Counted from the stretch's first letter, positions 49,220 to 63,200 are shown. The stretch: 64,000 nucleotides of DNA from Haemonchus contortus (GCA_000469685.2 LS997566.1:39987920-40051919); one strand, 5' to 3'. Numbers and translations: made by a program. Notes: generated from the sequence alone by a model not told the origin.

Positions 49220-50451
49220 TATGCCAACAAGAAATTCGAAACGGGAAAATTCCTTAATTATGGACTAGACATTACGTTAAGGACGTAGAAGGATGTTTTG
49301 GTTCCGTGAGGAGTAGACAGTCCTGCGCACGATTAAGCGGACCAGCATCTAAAGCCCTAGATGGGTTCTCATTGGGCTGGTACCATCCAGATTTTGAATC
49401 TAAAAGTAGGGACTGCGGTAGATGTCGGCAATAAGCCACCATAGGTGGACAGCTGATTTTGAACAAACTCTAGAACCCCACGGAGGACTTCACATTGGGA
49501 AAAGGGTTGATGATAGGTGCAGCTCCAACTGAGAATTCCTGCTCATGGCTAAGGAATTGGTAGGGGACCGTGATGATTAATCTTTTTCTCAATTACACTC
49601 AAGACAATCGATCCCCCCCCCCCTCTGAATGCAGGCAGGTAAGATTTCAAACTGGTCTTGGATATTTGAAGAAATTGTCATTCAGACTACGAGTCTTCGG
49701 AAGAAAAGTAGGAAAAATCGAGGAAAAACAAATACAGGAGTAAATACTGCCCCTAAAGTTATACATAAAAGAAAAAAGAACTTTTTGCATCACAACGAGC
49801 TTCAAGATTGGTGATGGATCAATTCTGTTGCTTTGCTAGTAGTAAACAATCAACACGTCACCACATAACTGTTTCCAAACGTAAATTACTGGCCGAGGTT
49901 GCTCGTCCAACCAGCGCGACCGATCTATTGCGAAATGACAGCGATGCCATCCAGAATGCTTCCTGGTGGTTGTTTCGTTTCTATAGAGATTTTGATTATT
50001 CAAGTATGTTAAGGAGCTAGAGCCCATTAGGTGGTGTTCATTCATATGTATAGTCATGATAGTGCTGAGTTATGACCCAACATTCAACCCCAGACGAGAT
50101 TCGATCCCAGCCCAATGCTTTCTTGGCACCGGGCTTATAAGTTGTACAACAGGGGCCCTAGTTTTCAGCTGTGCTTGTGACAAGATAAGTGTCAAAGTGT
50201 TGAGTTGAGAGCATGGTTGACGGGGGGGGGGGGTTAGTTTAGGATAAGAACGATACCGAAGAAAGGGGTGTCACCTTACTCTGCTTCGAATCCCATTCGG
50301 TGGTAACGGTCAGTTCTACCAGATAATAATTCTTTGTTCTAACCTCTCTGTCCAGCGATGAAAAACGATCATTTTCACTTGTCCATCTCTATCTTCTTCT
50401 GGGAGTAGGGGTGAACTGGAAAGCGTGCTATAATCGTTCCTGGCGTGGGCT
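49220..50451. other. intergenic between unc-87 and bbs-8
   Basis: No exon is recognised. Contains a C run near 49613, a G run near 50221 and possible weak SINE remnants (GATTCGATCCCAGCCC near 50100). Confidence 0.5.
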
Positions 50452-50465
50452 GCTGCCATGGTAAC
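50452..50465 (+). promoter_or_regulatory. X-box, RFX (DAF-19) binding site
   Basis: GCTGCCATGGTAAC matches the X-box consensus RYYNCYATRRNRAC at all 14 positions. It lies 257 bases before the bbs-8 ATG on the same strand. In C. elegans, DAF-19 activates bbs genes in ciliated sensory neurons through such sites close to the start, so position and context agree. Confidence 0.85.
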
Positions 50466-50721
50466 CTGGCCGTAGCCCGCAGAAGAGCTTGTTCCGAATG
50501 AACATTTCTTCCCTTCCAACCTAGCCATCATTGTGGGGATTTCAGTGATTTAGTGAATCTAATGGATGATATAGTTTTTGGCTAGAGTTTCCTTCAATGT
50601 TTTCTTGCAACAGTTCAAAACTCTCTATTTCGGGGCCTTTTAGGGCACCCTAGACTTGCAACACACATCAACTAACCTTCTTGCAGAGTGAGCTCCATTA
50701 TTTTCCACAGAGCCCATTGGC

Positions 50722-53700
50722 ATGTCCGACGAAGCGGTGGCGACTGAAACACACACAGAGGAAGTTCCTCACTTTGATGGGCTATTCAAAGCTCTACGGC
50801 TTTATCGAAATAACCAAATACAAGCCTGTGAAGAAGAATGCACGAAACTCCTCAGAAAAAATCCTCTTGATCAAGTAAGTTTTTAGCGATACAAAGCCCA
50901 TGCCATGGTGGATCTCCAATGAAATTCACTCAAATTCAGGCAGCATGGGCGCTGAAACTTTCTTGCCTGACTGATCCCGTGTTTGTGGACGAACTGGATA
51001 ATGATGAACTCGGCATTGCTGAGACGTTTCTTGATCAGAATGTCATCGCACCAAATGCTCGTCCTGGTACATCGTTCCAGAGGCCCTCGACAACTGCAAA
51101 GGGAATGAATCCGATTTTGAGGTTGGTCAAATTGAAAAACAAAGTTTTCCTAAATCTTACTCCTTTTTGCTTCAGTCCTACCATTACCTTTTACTATTAT
51201 TGGAGCGCCCAGGTTCTCGAAAAAAGAGAGTTAACCCTTCCGGTCATAGTTTTTTTTAAAATACGACCTCGAAGGAGTGGTTTTTCCGGAGTATGGCGGT
51301 CAGAGCCTATGAAACCCTTATTTACAAACAAGGAGACCTATGCCATAATACGAGAAATGAGGGTATATGTACATGGCTTATACTCAATAGTTCCATGCAG
51401 CCCTGGAACCTCATAGACGACTGGTTTCAGGCCTACATCAACAGCAGGACGACCACTATCTGGTGTGGTACGGCCCATTACATCGCTACGTCCAGGCACA
51501 ATGGAGCAGGCGGTTCGAACCAGCCGGACAGCCCGTACTGCACGTGCAGTCAGCAGTAGTTCTGCTAGACAACTTCGACTCGGCACGGTATGTAGGTTTG
51601 AATGATTTCATGTTGTTTGTTGAAACAATATGGAACGGGAAAATGGCTGCCTACACACCTTGCAGCTGTGCGAGGGGTCGCGTGTGCGTCAGCTGTGTTT
51701 TGCAATTAACAACCTGCTCTACAGAGGCACTCATTTTGATTCAATGAACTTATTAGTAATTGACCTTAAACTGTTAAGGCATCTATGGCTTCCGATCCAG
51801 AAGGGCCATTTGTCAATTTGTCACGGCTTAACGTCGACAAGTACGCAGCTGACCCTTTGGTATGTTGTTTATTACGCTTTATTTAGTGGTTGAGAGGAAG
51901 TCCCGAAGTGGTGAGTCACTACCGCTAGCAGGGTCAGGGATCGGATCTCGATAAGGGCATGAGCCACACTGCCGCCAAAGTTTCCAGTCGGTTTTTCAGG
52001 TGAATCGCCAACTGTTTGAATACGTATTCTATCACGAAGGAGACTTGAAAATTGCCCATCAGGTAAGACTGAAGCTTTTCTCCTCCCATTACCTGATCTT
52101 CGAAGCTTCCAAACCCCAAATTTTTGTCCCTTGAAGAAGAATGTTATGGGTCTGGGCTAAGTACTAGTTGTACGAAAGTAGTAGGGAGCCTGAGCAGCGG
52201 TCCCAGTCTTTCTTAAAGCTCTTTCCAACCTAATGACGGATAGTTGGACTCATAATGTGAAAGTTTTTGTTTATCAATATTTAATTGGTATGGTCGACTC
52301 TAGATTGCTTCCGTTGCAACAAAAGCTGCCAATTATGAGGATTGGTATTGGAAAAATCAGCTCGGCAAGTGTTATATGAGGTATTCCAGTCTATTCTGAA
52401 GTATTTGGACAGCTAGGAGGCAAATTTTTACTAAACGTTTTTTGAAGTCGAAAGAACTTATTGCACGCAGGCTTGGTCTACATCAAGAGGCTGAGAAACA
52501 GTTTTTGTCGTCGCTGAAGAACCACCGTTTGCCTGAAACTCATGCCTACCTAGCTAAGGTAATTCAAAGGATTATTTGCTTTCATTAAATATGTTGGTAA
52601 AACTCCCAAACATAGCCTATGAACTGTGAAGTGGCCGATGGGAGTGGGTGGGGTAGTACCTAAAGGCGGCTTTCCACTAACATGGTCAAGCGATCGAGTC
52701 CGGCTTCACTAAGCTTTCCCTCCTTCTGAGGTTTGTTGGTTGATGCCAGACTTGTTTGAGTGAACAGAACTGCAGTGCAACCTAATATAACGAAAAAAGC
52801 AAACAAAACTGGTAAATAAGGGTGCACATAGGAGGCGAACCATGTCCAACAGCGAGGTTTCGTGGGCTACTTTTTACCGGCGAACGTCCGTTGTGCGCGT
52901 CCGTCGAAAGTAGGTCACCCCGCCCACTTCACGCGCGACGCACCCCACTGAGGTCTCGCGATGACATTATATAGTACCACCAAGTGTCAGTGGAGCGAAT
53001 GATTCGCAATTGTCCGTGTTATCTCCTCCTTGGCTGACTGCCGTGGACGAAGCGCAAACCGTATGCCCCACCGACAACTGCGACGTCTGTCAAGTATCGC
53101 GGGCTGACCCGCCGCGGCGTGACCTAGTTTCGACGGACGCGCGCAACGAAGCGCACCCCCTTTTACTTGCAGACTTATTGAATTATTTGTTATCCATTTA
53201 GTCATTTGTGAATATTTTTAGATGGACCACTGTCTCCCTTCCCCAAGACTGTTTGCAGGTGTATAATCGCCTCGATCAACCCCTTGTGGCGAATAAATAT
53301 TATGAGCAGGGCCTAATGCTCTATCAGGATGATGTCACTTTACTGACCGGACTAGCAAGGAATAAAGAGGTATTCACACAAACAAAAATCTGTCTTCATC
53401 CAGTTATTTATTCAATTTCACCATCAAACAATTATGATGCAAGTAATACACTCCATTACGCTGCTTTACCCAACAATATCAAGTACTATCACCTGAAATA
53501 TACGCTCCCTCCTTTTTTAGCTACTTGGCGAGCTGGGCGAGTCCAACGAGTGCTACAAAAGAATTCTCAGCGTTCAGGCGAACAATATCGAGGCTATTGC
53601 CTGCATTGCAACTAATTGTTTCTATGATGACAAGCCAGAAATCGCTCTTCGATACTATCGGTAAAAAGAGATAATCCTCAAAAAATTTAGGATAAAAATG

Positions 53701-56089
53701 GATTTTGGATAACAGGAACTCAACTTTGTTTCAGAAGGATTATGCAAATGGGAGTTAATAGTGCTGAGTTGATGATGAACATCGGATTGTGCTGCTTTGC
53801 TTGTCAACAATTCGACTTTGCTCTCTCATCGATGCAAAGGTAACCCACCAAAGGAAACGTCTTTGCCCTTTCGTAATTTCCTATTACGGGTGGAAACTGA
53901 ACTGGGGTAACAGACTGAATGAAAAAGTTAACAAATAAATGAATAAGGATGTATGTGGGAGAGCAAACCCGTCCCATGGTTCACCTGAAAATATAAGTCT
54001 ACTCCTAGCGAAATTATTCTTGAAGTGATTCCTGAGCCGTAAAACTTCCCAACATTTTTAGAGCTCATTCAACGGCTACAGAAGAGGTTGCTGGAGAAAT
54101 ATGGTACAATACAGGACACATAATGCTGGTAAATACAGTAATGCAACATTATTGTGTAAAGTTAAGTATAAAAAAGTATAAGCTCACCAGACATTAAGCA
54201 AACTTTCACCTACATAAACAGCTAACTTTGAGGTAGTCTGCTGTCCGCTGGAAATCTCAACGTATTTTCATCATGGCCCCTTCCTCTCTCTTGCCCTTTT
54301 TGCGTATTCTCCTTTTGCTTGTGTACGATCGTTCCATTCCCATACCTTCCACCACCTGCTTCATTCCCATCCTATTCTCCAGTTCACTGCAGATTTCTCT
54401 GGAGTGCGTTGCTTCCTTTCCGCAACGATCAAACATTTCTCTGGTCTCTCTCAAGCAAACAATGCCCCTCCATTTGAGCAACGTGACATACGTCGCGGGT
54501 AGAGAGGATAGGCTGCTTGGTGGGGAGGCTTGTGGTAGAAGCTTCCTGTTGACATTTGTGTATGAGATCCCATAAGGGGTCCGGCACCTTCTCCCCGAAC
54601 GGCGTGTCGCGCTTGCCGCACGCGGTCGAACGCTATGAAGGGTGAAGGGAAAGATTCGAATTCTCAATGGAAGGATACGGAGATTCGCCGCGGAACCACT
54701 GCTGCAGGGAATTCGGGGAGAAGTTCCGTTACCCTGGCGTAGAGTGACATGAGCTTCATGATCACGTAAGCTCATTATTGCGTTTCATCAATGAAATGTG
54801 AAAGTAATTAAGCAGACGGCAGGCTGTAGAGCTGGGTTAAGCCTCCCTAAACTAGACGACCTGGTGAGGCTGTCCGTTCAATAGAAAAAGCCGAAGGCCA
54901 TCTACTACTGTTCCATTAAAGGTGATGTTAGGAAGGGAGAGAGTGGAGATCTGTAAGGGTGTCGACAGGACCTGCAAAGAGCAGGGGTTGATGTGGACGA
55001 ATCCTTGCGGCATTTGTGGAAGGGGGGGGGGGGTTCACTGCGATGCTCAATTTGTTCTTCATTTCATTGAGCTTTTTCTTGGATATTCTTATAACCTCTA
55101 CAATAACTGTGCACTTCCTATGGAAGTAAAAAGAGAAAGAGACGGCCTCATAACATTCTTTTGAAGGCTATCGGCGATAGACGGCAGGCTAGTCGTTGCT
55201 TTCGATTGGCACTTGCATCTGATTCCGAACATGGTGAAGCCATGGTGAATTTGGGGATCCTCCGGCAAATGGAAGGTAAGCTTGATCGTAATCTTCAACC
55301 TCACCTCTCCTTTTCGATTCCATTGATTGTGGGTGAGAATCCAATCCTTCCATAATGCGCCGTGCACCAGAATTTTGTCAAAATTGTGGCTTTGATGTAA
55401 CCCTTCGAACGCATTTCTCCCTCTGGTACTGGGATGTTGGGCAATGACTGGCGATAGACTTCGGTAGAAAAGAACTGGAACCCTTCTTGAAGCTCGATGT
55501 CAGGTGTCAGAAATGCCTAGTTCTGAGCTTGGAAAAAGAAGTTGGAGCCGAATTTTTCTTTTTGAGACCACGAATTTCTACATGATCACTTCTATAGCTT
55601 CTTCGCTTTTTCGTCTGAGTTTTAGCCCAATGGAAACAATTATAAATATCCTTCCTATCTTATTAAGCCTTTATCCGCTGGAAGGAACCCATTACTTGCT
55701 TTCCTGTAGTCCAGTACCTTGAAAATGTTGAGGTTCAGGCTCATCCTGAAGCTGCAGACCTTCCAGAAAGGGTCGAGGACACTTACAGTACACCTGTTAA
55801 TCCTTACTTTTTGAGGGAAACTCGATCAGGCTCGATCTTTGTATCACTCGGCTATAGCAAAATCGCCACAACTTTTTGAGCCTCATTTCAATCTGGCTTT
55901 ATTGAATACTCAGGTAAGTGGATGGGTCATAAGAACTTCCTACGGTCCTCAACTGATTGATTACTACTTCAGACTGGTCGCTACGATGAAGCTTTCCGTA
56001 TGATCAAAGTTGCGCTGTCACTGTTTCCGACTCACAGTCATTCACTACAACTTTACAGTAGCTTACAGCAGCTCTATACGATTATTTAA
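50722..56089 (+). CDS. bbs-8: BBS-8 (TTC8), tetratricopeptide BBSome subunit
   Basis: Fifteen exons: 50722-50874, 50940-51121, 51431-51587, 51779-51859, 52000-52062, 52304-52380, 52471-52558, 53259-53369, 53521-53660, 53735-53839, 54062-54128, 55167-55275, 55710-55732 (tentative), 55830-55913 and 55973-56089, giving 518 residues, close to human TTC8. Key blocks: NPLDQAAWALKLSCLTDPVF, then the proline-threonine linker RPGTSFQRPS and RPITSLRPGTMEQAVRTSRT, GPFVNLSRLN, then TPR repeats including EAIACIATNCFYDDKPEIAL, MNIGLCCFACQQFDFALSSM, GEIWYNTGHI and SRCFRLALASDSEHGEAM. BBS-8 is part of the BBSome coat that moves membrane proteins in cilia. The start follows a TTTTCCACAG acceptor by 12 bases, fitting trans-splicing. 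Exon 12 uses an unusual GAAG acceptor; the 23-base exon 13 is the least certain. Confidence 0.93.
52891..53146. mobile_element. inverted-repeat MITE in a bbs-8 intron
   Basis: The left end TTGTGCGCGTCCGTCGAAAG plus TAGGTCAC matches the reverse of the right end (TTGCGCGCGTCCGTCGAAAC plus TAGGTCAC) with two mismatches in 28. The internal 200 bases are GC-rich compared with the surrounding intron (between exons 7 and 8). No transposase remains and no target duplication is certain; the terminal repeats may extend further out. Confidence 0.7.
54129..55166. other. 1-kb intron of bbs-8 with repeats
   Basis: Contains a pyrimidine-rich tract (about 54270-54480) that leaves the minus strand open for 172 codons, the GC-rich dispersed repeat at 54576, and a G run near 55021. 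No separate gene is supported. Confidence 0.5.
54576..54626. repeat. GC-rich dispersed repeat, copy 2
   Basis: GGGGTCCGGCACCTTCTCCC followed by CGAACGGCGTGTCGCGC; related to the block at 7620 in the same orientation. It lies in a bbs-8 intron. Confidence 0.5.
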
Positions 56090-57297
56090 ATGAGTGACAA
56101 ACTAATTATAAATTCTGAATTGATAAACCAATTTGGAATCCTTCGCCTGCGATTTGCCCAAGGTTCTGCGATACAACGTTTTTCAGTAATATCGGATTTA
56201 TACAAAGTGTTGAAAAACATTTATTACTGACATCCAACTGCGGAGGGAATCAATGGTGAAAAATCGAATCATTGATTATTTAATATGAGGGGGAAATGCT
56301 GTTAACAACTTCTTCTGACATGGTGAACACAAATTGTCAGAACAATTTTTTTAAAAAATTTTTCTAAAAAACATTGTAGAGGATCAATATCCTCATAAAA
56401 AATTCCCTAAAGAATGGGTCGTCGTCGGTCCAATCAATCTATGTACAAAAAGAAATCATGAACCCCAATAGCAATTAGGTCTAAGCTTCTCGCGTTGTTT
56501 CAGCTCTTAAATCTACCTCGGATTTACAGTCAACAACTATAAACGGTTTATCACAGATGGGTCACTGTTTATGTCAGATAGGAAGGAATGTGTAGGAATG
56601 TCGTGGTCATATATTCCGACAAGGATCAAATGGTAGGTGCAGTGGGTATCCCAACGTCGCGGTCTTCTCGCGGCGCCCGGCTGTTCCTAGCTAGTTAGCT
56701 CTTTGCATGCCATGTCTAGGCTGGTTGCTCTGGTTAGCCATTCGGCCACACTCCAGGCCGTTTGAGACTACGGTCCCTCACTAGCTTAATTCTCATAAAT
56801 GGCTCTTAACAAATGGGTCACTGTTTATGCTAGATCAGGTTGGAATATCATGGTCACTTCGAGGCTTAGGAGGTAGGGAGAGTGGTTACACCGTTAGCGT
56901 GACCAGATTACTACACGCGGCGATTTCTGGCTAGTTGTCTCGCCACTAACCACTGTCTGAGCTGGTGGTTTCATCAGACCAAGCGGATTGCCGTAGAATT
57001 ATCGGGAAAATTTTTTCCTCACTGACTTTAGTCGTTTCAAGAAATTCGGCAGATGGTCCACAATGCCTATCATCAGGCTTTCTCAATCCTAGGTTATTTG
57101 GTCTGGACCATTCCGGAAATGGCAATCACTGCGATACCCTGAGGGATGGTGTACCTGATCAGTAGGGATCAGAGAGCCCCAAAATGAAAAAAACCTCCCC
57201 TGATCTAACAAACACAGTGGATAAGACTAAACATGATCGACTAGATAGTGAATTAAGAGTATTTTCAGATAAGAACTGTGCAGTGGGTGCACATCGC
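56090..57297. other. convergent intergenic region between bbs-8 and the GGT gene
   Basis: About 1.2 kb separates two genes that end towards each other. AT-rich, with no AATAAA clearly assigned to either gene. Two similar phrases (AACAAATGGGTCACTGTTTA near 56807 and CACAGATGGGTCACTGTTTA near 56551) indicate a local duplication. Confidence 0.5.
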
Positions 57298-60200
57298 CTA
57301 GTATCCGGCAGGATACGTGGGAGTTTTTCGTCGGAAATCACTGTTACCATAGATAAAGCCTAAAACAAGCATGATAAGTAGGTATGTATAGTACCAGCAC
57401 TGGAAAAGTGCCCTAATCCTCTGCGTAAAATCATATACTATAAAATAGATATTGATTTTACGCGTAGATACTCAGTACATGGTTTGGCTGAAAAAAAACG
57501 AAAAACTAGGGAACAGGTACCAGAAATCTGTTCAAGCAGCTACCAGAACTTACCGTCGGGAAGCTTCTCAAGAATTTGTACAGACGACTGCTGCTTATTG
57601 ACCATTGTCATGTTCTGTTCGTACACATCGATCAACTTCGTGATGATTTCCTTGAATTTCGCTTTATTAGTTCTGCATATCAACCGTTATCAGTTGTTAT
57701 CAGTTCCTATCATCATCCATCTTCGATCCCGTCACAGCCCAATCATCCATCCAAGAACCAAGGCTCTGTTGTAATGTACTAAGGGCGTGACGAATGCAGT
57801 GATTTTGCCTCCTGTAGCGCCTTATCACTCTTTATCAACAGTGATCACTCTCCGTCATTTGTCTAAACCCGGTTTGTTGATTCGCTCCAAATTTCGACCC
57901 TGTGGGTATTCACAAACGAACTGGTACGGTAATCTTGACTGCATAAGGAACTACTAACCTTTGGCATTTGCCTTTCGTACTGTGTAACATGTGGCAAATA
58001 TTGGTTATGTAGCCTGGGTGCATCGACAGCTTCCTGGAAAACTCATAGCTTTTCTCTACTGGACGATAACAATGACATGGGGAGGCACATTTTGGAAATT
58101 CTTCATTAAAGAAAAAAATGTGCTCCTATTTTTTCATAACTCTGAAAGAAAGGTCGATTCTGAAGAGAGGGGCGGTTAGGCGGCTCGATTGGTCATTAAA
58201 ACCACTCCCCTACCGGCCATGTTTACTTGTTTACTTTCACAATTAGAGTAGATACATTCCTAAGAAACCCAAAGAGGTGGTAATTATCAAATAGTTTTAC
58301 CTTTACAGTTTGATTGAACAGAATTGTACGAATGACTGCTTGTGCCGTGGCTGATATGATGTAGGACCCACCAGAAGCCCCAACAGCCATGACCACCTGG
58401 AAATGCTTACAGGTTTATTTCATCATTTTCTCAACTACAATGAGCACTTTTTGAAATGAATCTCCTCATCGGTCTTAGAAAATAGTCAAGGTAGCTATTG
58501 TACAACAGCTCATCTGGGATGTTTTCCCCACATGGGAAGGAAGCGCTGACGTAACCGTCTTGCTACGCAGCTCATCACAAAAAAATCTCACAAAACCCAC
58601 TTCGTTATCGGTTTTATTGTAGATGACCATAGGGCTCATGCTGCTCATTGGCCGTTTACCCGGTTTGATGAAATTCGTTTCGGACGGAGCAAAACCGAAC
58701 GTATTCGGTACGCCAGGCGTAGAGAAATCGTCCATTTGATCGTTCCATATGATACCAAGACTTGGGGAAGCTCTCATCGAACCCAGTCTAAATATTCCCG
58801 AAGCTTTCATATCCATTCACTAATTTAACTGCAAAATTTAACGCTGCTATAGCATCTATTAACTTTTGAGTGTCGATAAAAAGAATGTCATAGTGGCTCC
58901 CACAAAGGAACAACGTTTCGTCCTATCTCAATCCCGACCCATGAAACATTCTTCTTGAATGAATGCAGACAGGAGAAAAAAAGGGAAAAAAAGCTTTGGG
59001 GCAGATGAATACTCGGTAGCAATACTAGACCTTGAATCATCCGATGAGTCAATAAATCTGGGTGTAGGATCTAATAACTGAATAGTGTGCCTTCTCTAAC
59101 CACCCGCCGCGTATCAGCTCGTGCAGGTCGAGGGTTATTTTAAAATTTTGTGCTGGATGATTAGACGAATGCCCAAAACCACTCCAGCGTGCGGGCTTGC
59201 GATCGTGGGTATTTAGGAGCGGAGTCCGCCATTTATTTGACCTATACCCCTGCCCAAAGTCTGAGAATATGATTGGACCTTCGAAAAGCGCGGCATTTCC
59301 CGATGACCCTTAGTTAGTTGTCTCGCCAAGGTGGACGAAAACTTCCCTTTGCATATATGAGGCATAGTAAGTGCAGAATGGTGTGAAGGGCTCCAATCCG
59401 TCAACCCCGTATGAAAGTTCTTACCCACCAAACAAGTTTCGATTTCCCAGGATTTTTGACTTCGTTCTTCTAGAAAATGACCTTAGAGTAGTGAATCTTA
59501 TCAAATGGACATGCCGTAATTTAGGATAAAAAATATCAAAACATGAGTCCTTACATCTGATTCACTGAGGACGTGCAAGAGACCGCATTTCCTTCGTGAT
59601 CGATGATCGTAACGTGCGATGTTCCATGATCGGGAGCCTGTGACGTGTAAACTTCAGAGCGGTATGAGAACATCAGCTAAAAGCAGCAGCTCAACAAAAG
59701 CGTCGTCTTTCCGAACGAAGGCATCAATTGTTACCACAACACAAAGCTCTGAGTGTATTAGTCTTCTTAATTCAGGGTCCCAGGTCTCTGTGGCCTACGA
59801 GGTTGTATCGAGTCCAAACTACCTATAGGCCACATCTATGCTTCGGGTAATCAATTCCCCAAGAGGGATAGCTCAAGAAGTTGGTGAAGCTATGTGCCAG
59901 TGACAACAAAAACAACAACAACAACAACAATCACACGGTGCAAAACCCACCTCCTCTAGATCACGTGGTTTCTATAAGTTAATACACAAAATTTTAGTAC
60001 AAAAATGCAGAATTTTAGTTCTAGTGTAACAAACATAACACTAACCAATGTTATTCTGTTAGTATTGTGGTAAAGCTGCAGTAAAGAGAATACCTGCATT
60101 GTCATACCACCAAGATAGTAGTCCAGTGGTTGAGCAACGTCTTTGATCATTGAAGCGATCCATTTGGTGTATTCACTGAAAATAGGTCTTCCACAATAGG

Positions 60201-63200
60201 TTTAGAGTACTTGCAGGAGAGGCTGCTTTCATAGCCCGCCATCCGGCCTGCGAGCGCGCCGGCCAGGGGACTACTCGGCCGGCGGTATCAAGATTCACTT
60301 GTGAACAAGTCCGCGATCCGCTTCGCTCGCGCGCGAACCGGATCGCGGACTATGAAAGCAGCCAGACCCATCATCGACATGAACGACTTCAGAAATCATG
60401 GAGTAAGCTGCTATTCCATTGCAGAGGTTGAGTAAAAAACTAAAGCTCACGGAGTACTCATATTAGCGACAAGTAATTTTGCGCTCTCCACAAATCTCAC
60501 ATCACCGAGCTTTGTTCGCTGAGCATAAGCGAACTTTTCGGCTTCGATAAAGCGATGATAAACCAGCGGATCAGCCAGGTTCACCTTACCACCGCGATAG
60601 AACTCTGTAATAATCCGGAATTGAGTACCAAACAAACGTTGGAAGTTGTTCCAACTCACCAGCCATGACAGCTATGATACTCTGGGTGATCACGAAAGAT
60701 GACGGAGGTGGCGGTCCGCACATATCCAAATCGTCCGACAATCCACTTGCGATTAGCGGAAACTCGTCAATCAGCGTTTCATAACTAGCCAAATCCGTCG
60801 AATTAATGATTCCTCCTGAGACATTAAATCACATTTTCGACAGGATATAAGATCCGCTACTTTAGGGTCATACAAAGTCATTGGTCGTGTTCAGCTATCA
60901 AGCCACCCACCATTGCTGGTGATCTCTTCAGCGATGGTCTGCGCCATTCCTCCTTTGTAGAACAAATCAACAGGATCTGAGGCCTTGGCAAGTAGTTGAA
61001 GGGTGAAACCATATCGCTCGCGATTCATGATGTCCCCTTCCTCATAGACTCGTCCTGTTACGGGATTCACGAAGACTTCCCTGAAAACAATTTTTGTTGT
61101 CCACATGCTTCAACTAAGTGACCAAACATATACGATTGAGGCTCTTGAGTGGGGACCCACTTCAATGTCGTTTCATTTTGGATGAGACTTTCCTTATGGG
61201 CCAAGTTAAAGGCTAAATTGCTCGACACAGGGAATCCGTTCATAGCCAGCTTAATCGACGGTTCAAACAAACGGGACCACTCTACCTGAAATATTTGATA
61301 CTGTGAACCCTGCCGAACTAAGATATTCAAAGTTTGATTCATTTGACCTTATTTACCTATTTTGACCCCGGTTTCTAAACGAAGTCGACCCCGACAACAG
61401 AATTGCAAAGGTTCGAAGCCCGGATCGGTATTCGCCTAAGCCGACCAACCCTCCATCCCTTCGGAGTCGACTGATGGGTTACAGACTCGTCTAGGAGTAT
61501 AAAATCACTGACTTTTACATCGGCTGGCCACCGCAAGGCATTTCAGGCCACATACGCATTCAATACGCTACTACGACTCTGAATGGAAGTCGATTGCAGA
61601 GGCGACCTTTCAGACGAGATTGATCAACGCTCAGAGACTTGATCCCCAATTCATTACAGGGCTAGAAGCTTATCAAAGTATGCTGCGAGTTCTTTCTTTT
61701 CCATAATTGGCTTCATCTTATTCCTGCAGTCCCTCTATTCCTGCAAGCGATGAGCAAAGTTTTGGTGGAATTTTCAGAGCAGGGCTATTTTTGTGTTCAT
61801 CGAGTGCGTTCCAATTTGGTAAAAATCATGTGGACAGGAAGAGGGAGTGTCAACGCATAAAGCTTTATCCCCTGTTAGCTAACATTTCGCGGGACTAAGT
61901 TATCGTATGCATTTGTTATATTTCCATCTAATGGGACCAGATCGATGGCTAGAACTTGCTCGGCTTGCCCAGTGGAGTGACCAGTAATCAAGTTACCTAT
62001 TGGACAGTTGAAGTTCCACATTTTAGAAGAGCTATCACCAACAAATTGGGAAAACGTTTACCTTTCCAGAACCAAAGTTCTTGAATATTGTCCAAAATCC
62101 GTGCAGTTCAGATGGTATGGCGATTGCACGATACCCTGAAAAAGAATATTCCGATCGTTATAGATAAATTCGGTAATTATGTTAGCGACTAGCTTTCATA
62201 AAGGTCATGGGTACTACGAGTAAAATTCGAAAAATGTCGGATAAAAGAAGACATCAAACCGAAAAAGCTAGCCGATGTTGAAGCATATCGAATGCAATTT
62301 TTCCAATCAAATTCCTACGGATATTTCCTGTTCCCCTCTCTTTCCCATTTGTCATAACAGAAAGCCGCAACAATCTTCTGTCACTTCAAAACGATTAACT
62401 AGGCAGAATTGAAGAATTCCTAAATTTTCATGAGTAAAATCATTTATTTGATCATTTCCTAATTCTATTATAAGAGGCATAAAAGGTTCCTTCATCGACC
62501 TCCCTCCCACGACAACCACATCTCCTACATTATATCAATCAGTCGCTTGGAATTGGAAACTCCACGAACACCAACGAACCAACAAAAGGAGATCGCTCTT
62601 GATCCCGTATATAACCTCAGAACGAAACGGGAATATTTCCTAATCATTTTTCCTATTCAAGTTCAGAAATAACCCCGCAAACACATAAAGAACATCCTTA
62701 CCGTATACAGACTGATTTGCATCGCTTTTAAACATGTCCTCAGTGGCAGCAAGAGGTGCTGACTCGCGAGCGTTGATGCTCTGACATCGAGCCGTTGATC
62801 TGAAAAACGAACGGGTCAATTTGATGGGTCCGTGCTGGATCCATGAGACAGAACAGTCCAACTTACGCATTGTACAGAGTCATAATGAAGCCACCTCCTA
62901 GTCCACTTGACTGAGGATTCACTACTCCTACACACAGCAGTGTGGCTATCATTGCGTCGACAGCGTTTCCACCGTCAATCATCACATCTCTATAACATTG
63001 AAGAAAATTCAAAAAAATAGTCGGGTGCATGGCTTACTCTACTCTCATACTGCTTTTTCTGTGCGTATAAAAGCCACTTGGGAGGTTTTTTAGGGTACGG
63101 TAAGATTTGAACAACGAAATCTAATCGAACACACAATTACACGACACATTTGCCTTGATGTTGTTGCATTTAGGAAAATCAATAAAATCATTCAATCGAG

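Noticed and set aside
54257..54775. 172-codon open frame on the minus strand
   Set aside because: It lies inside a bbs-8 intron over a pyrimidine-rich tract and a dispersed repeat; composition explains the absence of stops.
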